Source of the DNA: Candidatus Omnitrophota bacterium
Lineage (GTDB): Bacteria; Omnitrophota; Gorgyraeia; Gygaellales; Profunditerraquicolaceae
Direction: 5' to 3'
Assembly (NCBI GenBank): GCA_028717055.1
Contig: JAQUOO010000016.1
Coordinates: 1-16,615 of the forward strand
DNA length: 16,615 nucleotides
Position 1 is the first letter of the stretch; the number at the start of each line of letters is the position of its first letter. Positions 12,995 through 16,615 of this stretch are shown here, in pieces. The position numbers and the translations under genes were made by a program. The notes below the pieces were generated by a model. The model saw only the letters and a list, made by a program, of their open reading frames with translations, ran no database searches and was not told the origin of the DNA.

Positions 12995-15082
12995 TTATCC
13001 TCCAAAACCCAATAGCCTGCCTCCTTGATATACGATAAACGAAGCAACCCAAGCCATAACCGTAGTCCAGAAAATCAAGAATAGCGTCCATTCTAGACTA
13101 GGCCCGGATTCACGGTAGAAAACCGCCATTGCCACAAAACAAGGCAGGTAAATAAGGCAAAACATCAAAAAGGCAAAAGCCTTCAACGGACTCCATGAAG
13201 GATCCTTCTGCAGGGCTTCCTTTAACGGTTCGGCCTCCTCAGGGTCAACTTCGCCTAAGCTATAGATTGTCCCCATAGTGCTTACCACCACCTCTTTTGC
13301 CGTAACCCCTGCCATTAAAGCCACTCCTCCTCGCCAATCCATTCCTAACGGCCTGACAGCGGGTTCTACAAATTTACCTATCCTGCCGGCAAAACTCTGC
13401 TCCATCTGCACGGCAGCGGCTACTTCTTTGCCCTCCCCTTCTTTTGTTTCTCTTTGTGGAAAAGTAAACCCCGCCCAAATGATTATAGAAATCAAAAGTA
13501 TAATCGTTCCGGCCTTCTTTAGGTAAAGCCAGCCTCTTTCCCACATCTTTAACAGCAGCCCCTGGATTGTCGGGATGCGGTAAGGCGGAAGCTCCATAAC
13601 AAAGTGCGAGGTTTCTCCCTTAAAGACAGATTTTTTCAATATCCATGCGGACCCAAACGCTATGGCGACACTTAAGGCATACATTAAAAACATCATGTTT
13701 GCCCCCTGCTCCTGCGCGAAGAATGCTCCGATAAACAAGGCGAATATCGGAAGTTTTGCCCCGCAGATCATAAAAGGAGTAACCATCATGGTGATCAATC
13801 TGTCTTTTTTATTATCAAGCGTCCTGGAAGCCATAATCCCCGGCACAGCGCAGCCGTTAGTAGAAATCATCATCGGCAGGAAAGATTTTCCGTGTAAGCC
13901 GAATTTATGCATAATGCGGTCCATGACAAAAGCCGCCCGCGCCATATAGCCTGAATCTTCAAAGAATGCTATGGCAAAGAACATAAAAAGCACAAGCGGG
14001 AAAAACCCCAATACCCCGCCTACACCGCCGATCAAGCCGTCAACAACAAAAGACTGTGTTAGTCCTTCAGGAATGACTTTAGCGGCGAGTTCTCCGGCTT
14101 TTTCGAAAAACGTCTCAAACCAACCTACAACCGGCTCGGAAAAAGTAAAGGTAAACTTAAAAATAGCGTACATTACCAAGGCAAAAATCGGCAGGCCCAA
14201 GAAACGATTCAATACAACTTTATCAATCTTATCGGAAAGGTCATGCCTTTCTTCGGGGCTTCGTGTCTGCGCCTCAGTGCAGACCCCGCTGATAAACCCA
14301 TACCGTCTGTCTGCAATGATAACTTCCGGATCGTCGGAAAAGTGTTTTTTAAGGTGCGTCCTGCTCTTTTCCGCCTCCAAGAGAATTGCGGGCCCACCGT
14401 GCAACTGCGCGATAAAACCGGTTACCCAAGAATCATTCTCCAAAAGTTTAATGCCAAGCCACCCCAAAGGATATCCTTTCGGCACATCAGGCATTTTCTT
14501 AATACCCGCTGTTACTTTGTCAAACTCAGACTTTACCTCTTCCCCATAATCAACGCCTATTTTTTCTATCCTTATCTTTCCCTCATGAAGATCTATTACA
14601 GCATTAAGTAATTCATCCATGCCTTTATTTTTATTACCGACAGTGGGGATAACCAGCTTGCCTAGGAGACGGGAAATCCCGGCGTAATTAATCTTAGAAC
14701 CCCTCTTTTCCACGACATCGCTCATATTCATCGCCAGGATTACCGGAACCTCCAGCTCTTGCAGTTGAGTATATAGGTAAAGGTTCCTTTCCAGGTTAGA
14801 AGCATCAACAATATGCACGACTATATCCGGCTTCTCTTTAATTATGAAATCGCGTGCCACAATCTCATCTTCCGAATGTGCGGATAAGCTGTATGTCCCC
14901 GGAAGGTCCACAAAGGTTATCTCATAATCCTTATAAACAATCTTACCTTCTTTCTTTTCAACCGTAACACCGGGGTAATTGCCCACATGCTGATGTGCCC
15001 CGGTCAAGTTATTGAATATCGTTGATTTCCCCGAATTGGGATTCCCTGCCAATCCAACCGTTAATTTACCTTTTGCAGCCAT
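12995..15082 (-). CDS. feoB: FeoB ferrous iron transporter (695 aa)
   Basis: GTP-gated Fe(II) importer of the inner membrane. The N-terminal G domain shows G1 GNPNSGKS (13-20), the G2 Thr in PGVTVE (40), G3 DLPG (59-62) and G4 NMSD (119-122). A helical GDI-like region follows to about 270. The membrane part has two Gate repeats with the FFPLVLFMFFAIAFFEDSGYMARAAFVMD, NGCAVPGIMASR and PFMICGAKLPIFALF signatures, and the second Gate around AGVTAKEVVVSTMGTIY. The ATG at 15082 follows AGGGAGGAAT and is 1 base after the feoA stop. The length is a little short of the E. coli protein, as in many anaerobes; it ends with a short GGRLLGFGG tail. Confidence 0.97.
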   Translation of the reverse strand: MAAKGKLTVGLAGNPNSGKSTIFNNLTGAHQHVGNYPGVTVEKKEGKIVYKDYEITFVDLPGTYSLSAHSEDEIVARDFIIKEKPDIVVHIVDASNLERNLYLYTQLQELEVPVILAMNMSDVVEKRGSKINYAGISRLLGKLVIPTVGNKNKGMDELLNAVIDLHEGKIRIEKIGVDYGEEVKSEFDKVTAGIKKMPDVPKGYPLGWLGIKLLENDSWVTGFIAQLHGGPAILLEAEKSRTHLKKHFSDDPEVIIADRRYGFISGVCTEAQTRSPEERHDLSDKIDKVVLNRFLGLPIFALVMYAIFKFTFTFSEPVVGWFETFFEKAGELAAKVIPEGLTQSFVVDGLIGGVGGVLGFFPLVLFMFFAIAFFEDSGYMARAAFVMDRIMHKFGLHGKSFLPMMISTNGCAVPGIMASRTLDNKKDRLITMMVTPFMICGAKLPIFALFIGAFFAQEQGANMMFLMYALSVAIAFGSAWILKKSVFKGETSHFVMELPPYRIPTIQGLLLKMWERGWLYLKKAGTIILLISIIIWAGFTFPQRETKEGEGKEVAAAVQMEQSFAGRIGKFVEPAVRPLGMDWRGGVALMAGVTAKEVVVSTMGTIYSLGEVDPEEAEPLKEALQKDPSWSPLKAFAFLMFCLIYLPCFVAMAVFYRESGPSLEWTLFLIFWTTVMAWVASFIVYQGGRLLGFGG

Positions 15083-15083
15083 C

Positions 15084-15308
15084 TTATTCCTCCCTGACTA
15101 TTATTTTTTGTGCTAATCCGTGTCCGATGGATAACTTTGAGCCTTTTACGCAGATCGTAACCGGCCCTGCCCCTGGATTTTGCAACACGGTTACTCTTTC
15201 TCCCGGTAAAAGCCCAAGCTCGCAAAGCCGGTGTTGTGCCCCTCTGCCGCCATGAATAAATATGATTACCGCCGGGCGCCCGGATTTAATATCAGTTAAG
15301 CTCTTCAT
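15084..15308 (-). CDS. feoA: FeoA-family protein, second copy (74 aa)
   Basis: SH3-like FeoA domain over the whole length: LTDIKSGRPAVII, GGRGAQHRLCELGLLPGERVTVLQNPG, GPVTICVKGSKLSIGHGLAQKIIV. FeoA is a small cytoplasmic partner of FeoB. The gene overlaps the preceding feoA by 4 bases (ATGA) and lies 1 base before feoB, so the three are translationally coupled. It is diverged from the first copy, which suggests different tasks rather than simple duplication. Confidence 0.92.
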   Translation of the reverse strand: MKSLTDIKSGRPAVIIFIHGGRGAQHRLCELGLLPGERVTVLQNPGAGPVTICVKGSKLSIGHGLAQKIIVREE

Positions 15309-15547
15309 TCTTCCTTAACCTCAACGCTCACCTGCCTCGCTTCTTCCTTCCTTAAAGACAGGTTGTATCCTTTTATCCTTATCTCAACAGGATCCCCCAG
15401 TGGAGCAACTCGCAAAACCTCAAATTCGCTTCCTGGAATAACCCCCATATCAAGCAGTTTCTTTTTAAACTGACCTTGGCCTGTGATTTGTTTGACCTTG
15501 CCTTTATCATGCGCCTTTAAATCGCTCAATGCCTTAAGATTGCCCAT
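15305..15547 (-). CDS. feoA: FeoA-family protein, first copy (80 aa)
   Basis: SH3-like FeoA domain: LSDLKAHDKGKVKQITGQGQFKKKLLDMGVIPGSEFEVLRVAPLGDPVEIRIKG and LSLRKEEARQVSV. The LLDMGVIPG turn and GDPVEIRIKGY strand are highly typical. I use ATG 15547, which has GGGAGGGG immediately before it. An in-frame TTG at 15574 would start inside the promoter-operator area. It is the first gene of the feo cluster, 27 bases downstream of a DtxR-type palindrome. Confidence 0.93.
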   Translation of the reverse strand: MGNLKALSDLKAHDKGKVKQITGQGQFKKKLLDMGVIPGSEFEVLRVAPLGDPVEIRIKGYNLSLRKEEARQVSVEVKEE

Positions 15548-15574
15548 AACCCCTCCCTTTCCTTTAAAAAGCAA

Positions 15575-15596
15575 TAAGTTAGATTAGCCTAACTTT
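15575..15596. promoter_or_regulatory. DtxR-type operator before the feo genes
   Basis: An inverted repeat AAGTTAG-6-CTAACTT (15576-15595). Its core, GTTAGATTAGCCTAAC, resembles the classical DtxR/IdeR iron box (TTAGG-n-CCTAA type). It matches the palindrome at 16143-16164 at 17 of 22 positions, including the GTTAGAT and CTAAC parts. It fills the 36-base gap between the regulator stop and the first feoA. No clear promoter hexamers; TTGTCT at 15606-15601 is a weak -35 candidate. Confidence 0.78.
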
Positions 15597-15610
15597 TGAG
15601 ACAAAAAAAA

Positions 15611-16111
15611 TTATTCCTTATTTTTTTTTAAGGCCACCTGACGCATCCTGCAGTTCAATTTTTTGCCTGTCTTTAAATAATGTTTAAGGCTTTTTAGCCA
15701 TTGGGGATTGCCTCCATCCAGCCCCACTTCCACAAACTGGATAAATTTTGTCAGCCTGCCAAAAGTCATCGGGCTTATGGCGTGCTCGATTTTACAAGCG
15801 TCAGCTTGCGCAGTTTTTTCATCTATCTCCAGGATCCGGGATAAAAACTTAAAAACCGTATCATGGCGTCTTTGAACATCGCCTGCCAACCTTTGGCCTT
15901 CTTTAGTCAGGTCCGCAGAACCGTATCTTTCATGCAAGATAAGGTTATCCTTGGCAAGAGTAATTAAAGCAGCATTAACGCTGGGTTTTTTTACCTGTAA
16001 AAGCCTGCCGATGTCACTCACCCGAGCAATCCCCTTCTCTCTTTTTAGAAACGCTATTGCCTCAAGGTAATCTTCCATATTGGAACTTATTCTTTTCGCC
16101 TTAACACCCAT
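15611..16111 (-). CDS. DtxR/MntR-family metalloregulator (166 aa)
   Basis: An N-terminal winged helix at about 10-75 opens with the family signature NMEDYLEAIAFLKREKG and continues VSDIGRLLQVKKPSVNAALITLAKDNLI. The dimerisation/metal domain covers about 76-145 (RRHDTVFKFLSRILEI, ADACKIEHAISP). Probable metal ligands include Cys106, Glu109 and His110 in this helix and His83. There is no C-terminal SH3 domain; the length fits MntR/TroR-like and short DtxR-like repressors. The ATG at 16111 has TGAGGA upstream. Matching palindromes in its own promoter and before feoA suggest it represses itself and the Feo system in response to Fe(II) (or Mn(II)). Confidence 0.92.
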   Translation of the reverse strand: MGVKAKRISSNMEDYLEAIAFLKREKGIARVSDIGRLLQVKKPSVNAALITLAKDNLILHERYGSADLTKEGQRLAGDVQRRHDTVFKFLSRILEIDEKTAQADACKIEHAISPMTFGRLTKFIQFVEVGLDGGNPQWLKSLKHYLKTGKKLNCRMRQVALKKNKE

Positions 16112-16142
16112 TTTAATCCTCAGGTTAGTGAACTTTAAAAGG

Positions 16143-16164
16143 TATGTTAGATAAGTCTAACATA
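16143..16164. promoter_or_regulatory. DtxR-type operator overlapping the regulator's -10 element
   Basis: A perfect inverted repeat of 9-base arms, TATGTTAGA and TCTAACATA, around TAAG. It covers the -10 element of the promoter of the DtxR/MntR-family gene, a standard autorepression layout. An extra half-site GTTAG lies at 16124-16128. Confidence 0.82.
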
Positions 16165-16181
16165 TTTATCTACTTTGTCAA
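16154..16181 (-). promoter_or_regulatory. Sigma-70-type promoter of the DtxR/MntR-family gene
   Basis: The minus strand has TTGACA (16181-16176), a 16-base spacer and TAGACT (16159-16154), with an upstream TG as in extended -10 promoters. The palindromic operator overlaps the -10. Confidence 0.72.
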
Positions 16182-16235
16182 GGATTTTTTTTATGAAAAT
16201 TATTCCATAAATACTGCTGCGCTCCCATAGGACAC

Positions 16236-16274
16236 AAAAATGACCATGACTACATTTGATAATCATGGTCATTT
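16236..16274 (-). terminator. Rho-independent-type terminator of the MATE transporter gene
   Basis: On the minus strand AAATGACCATGA pairs perfectly with TCATGGTCATTT (12 pairs, 13-base loop) and runs into TTTTT. It lies 17 bases after the stop codon of the transporter gene and before the next promoter. Confidence 0.8.
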
Positions 16275-16291
16275 ACTCCCCTATCCGATGT

Positions 16292-16594
16292 TTATAAGAG
16301 AGATTCAGCCCTCGCCACTTCTCCCTGAGAAACCATTTTAACTATTCTTCCTGACCATATAATACCTATGGCCGCGGAGCATACATCGGTTATCAGCCTC
16401 CCCCAGAAAACTCCGTAAATGCCAAAAATCCTGGCGCCGAAATAGGCCAGCGGTATCATAAGGACGATCACCCGGACAGCATTAAGCAGAGCAGAAGACA
16501 CTGGTCGATGCACTCCGATCATGCAAAAACACGCGTAGCGGTGCACTTCTAAGAAGCCATACCCGAAACAAGCAAAGTAAATATATCGCGCAGC
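16292..16594 (-). CDS. MATE-family efflux transporter, C-terminal part only
   Basis: About 100 C-terminal residues of a MatE-type (multidrug and toxic compound extrusion) inner-membrane antiporter. Family-typical text is FGYGFLEVHRYACFCMIGVHRPVSSALLNAVRV followed by two helices (VIVLMIPLAYFGARIFGIYGVFWGRLITD and IGIIWSGRIV). The substrate is unknown. The 5-prime part is missing because the contig ends. The last 21-24 bases of the window are adapter sequence, so the apparent GTG start at 16606 (residues MLFRA) is an artefact; the genuine coding part ends near 16594. There is no visible functional tie to the metal genes, and its terminator isolates it from them. Confidence 0.82.
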   Translation of the reverse strand, partial: AARYIYFACFGYGFLEVHRYACFCMIGVHRPVSSALLNAVRVIVLMIPLAYFGARIFGIYGVFWGRLITDVCSAAIGIIWSGRIVKMVSQGEVARAESLL

Positions 16595-16615
16595 TCGGAA
16601 GAGCACACGTCTGAA
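16592..16615 (+). other. Sequencing adapter remnant (Illumina TruSeq-type) at the contig end
   Basis: The last 21 bases (16595-16615), which include GGAAGAGCACACGTCTGAA, match the start of the Illumina TruSeq read-1 adapter exactly. Extending to 24 bases (16592-16615) gives one mismatch (C at 16594 instead of A). This is non-biological sequence retained in the assembly. Confidence 0.95.

Noticed and set aside
12876..13091. A 71-codon minus-strand frame overlapping the feoB end
   Set aside because: It is the out-of-frame shadow of feoB and of the FeoB-associated small gene, which has a recognised family, a ribosome site and tight spacing.
13971..14611. Long plus-strand open frames opposite feoB
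   Set aside because: They are mirror frames of a strongly conserved gene, with no ribosome site and no family resemblance.
15597..15630. CCTTA-A-run-TAAGG followed by T-run at the end of the DtxR-type gene as a terminator
   Set aside because: The stem is only five weak pairs inside coding sequence. The T-run is real but insufficient, and read-through into feo is equally likely.
1..16615. CRISPR arrays, tRNA or rRNA genes, insertion sequences, attachment sites
   Set aside because: I looked for spaced direct repeats, cloverleaf-like segments and transposase motifs and saw none.

Overview
The window looks like the end of a metagenomic contig from a Gram-negative (diderm), probably anaerobic bacterium. 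It encodes outer-membrane proteins (a TonB-dependent receptor and a beta-barrel porin), a TonB/ExbBD energy module and an anaerobe-type ferrous iron system (FeoA/FeoA/FeoB plus accessory proteins). It also has DUF5320 and NifX-like proteins that are common in uncultured anaerobic lineages. An assignment such as Omnitrophota is a guess from gene style and cannot be fixed from this sequence. All recognised genes lie on the minus strand, so transcription runs from high to low coordinates. Nearly every gene concerns metal homeostasis.

Read in the direction of transcription, the layout is as follows. (1) 16615-16236: a vector/adapter-like tail (Illumina adapter, about 16592-16615), then the C-terminal part of a MATE-family transporter and its terminator. 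(2) 16181-15611: a DtxR/MntR-family regulator behind its own promoter and palindromic operator. (3) 15596-11189: a second copy of that operator, then feoA-feoA-feoB, a 51-residue FeoB-associated Cys-rich membrane protein, a small DUF2292 (YezD-like) protein and an OprB-type porin, closed by a hairpin. (4) 11184-10108: a strong promoter with a Fur-family box, a Fur/Zur-type regulator and a small class I methyltransferase. (5) 10092-1800: a perfect 21-bp Fur-family palindrome, then a TonB-dependent receptor, exbB, exbD, tonB, a remnant of a third Fur-family gene, and a znuA-znuC-znuB-like metal ABC importer. Three tightly coupled genes follow: a CcdA-like thiol-redox membrane protein, a His/Cys-tailed TPR membrane protein and a DUF3299 protein. 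(6) 1764-36: a promoter plus a Fur-family box of a different type, a Fur-family regulator with an unusual Gly/Cys-rich head, another copy of this box, then DUF5320 and two NifX-like cofactor-binding proteins.

How the parts may work together (inference): the DtxR-type regulator senses Fe(II) or Mn(II) and controls Feo. The second Fur-family protein, possibly Zur-like, controls an envelope-spanning uptake route from receptor through TonB/ExbBD to ABC importer, with an attached thiol-redox module. The first Fur-family protein controls itself and the DUF5320/NifX cluster. The two Fur-family box types share 7-1-7 geometry and differ mainly at one symmetric base pair, which could insulate the two regulons. 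The sequence alone does not prove the metal specificity of any of these systems.
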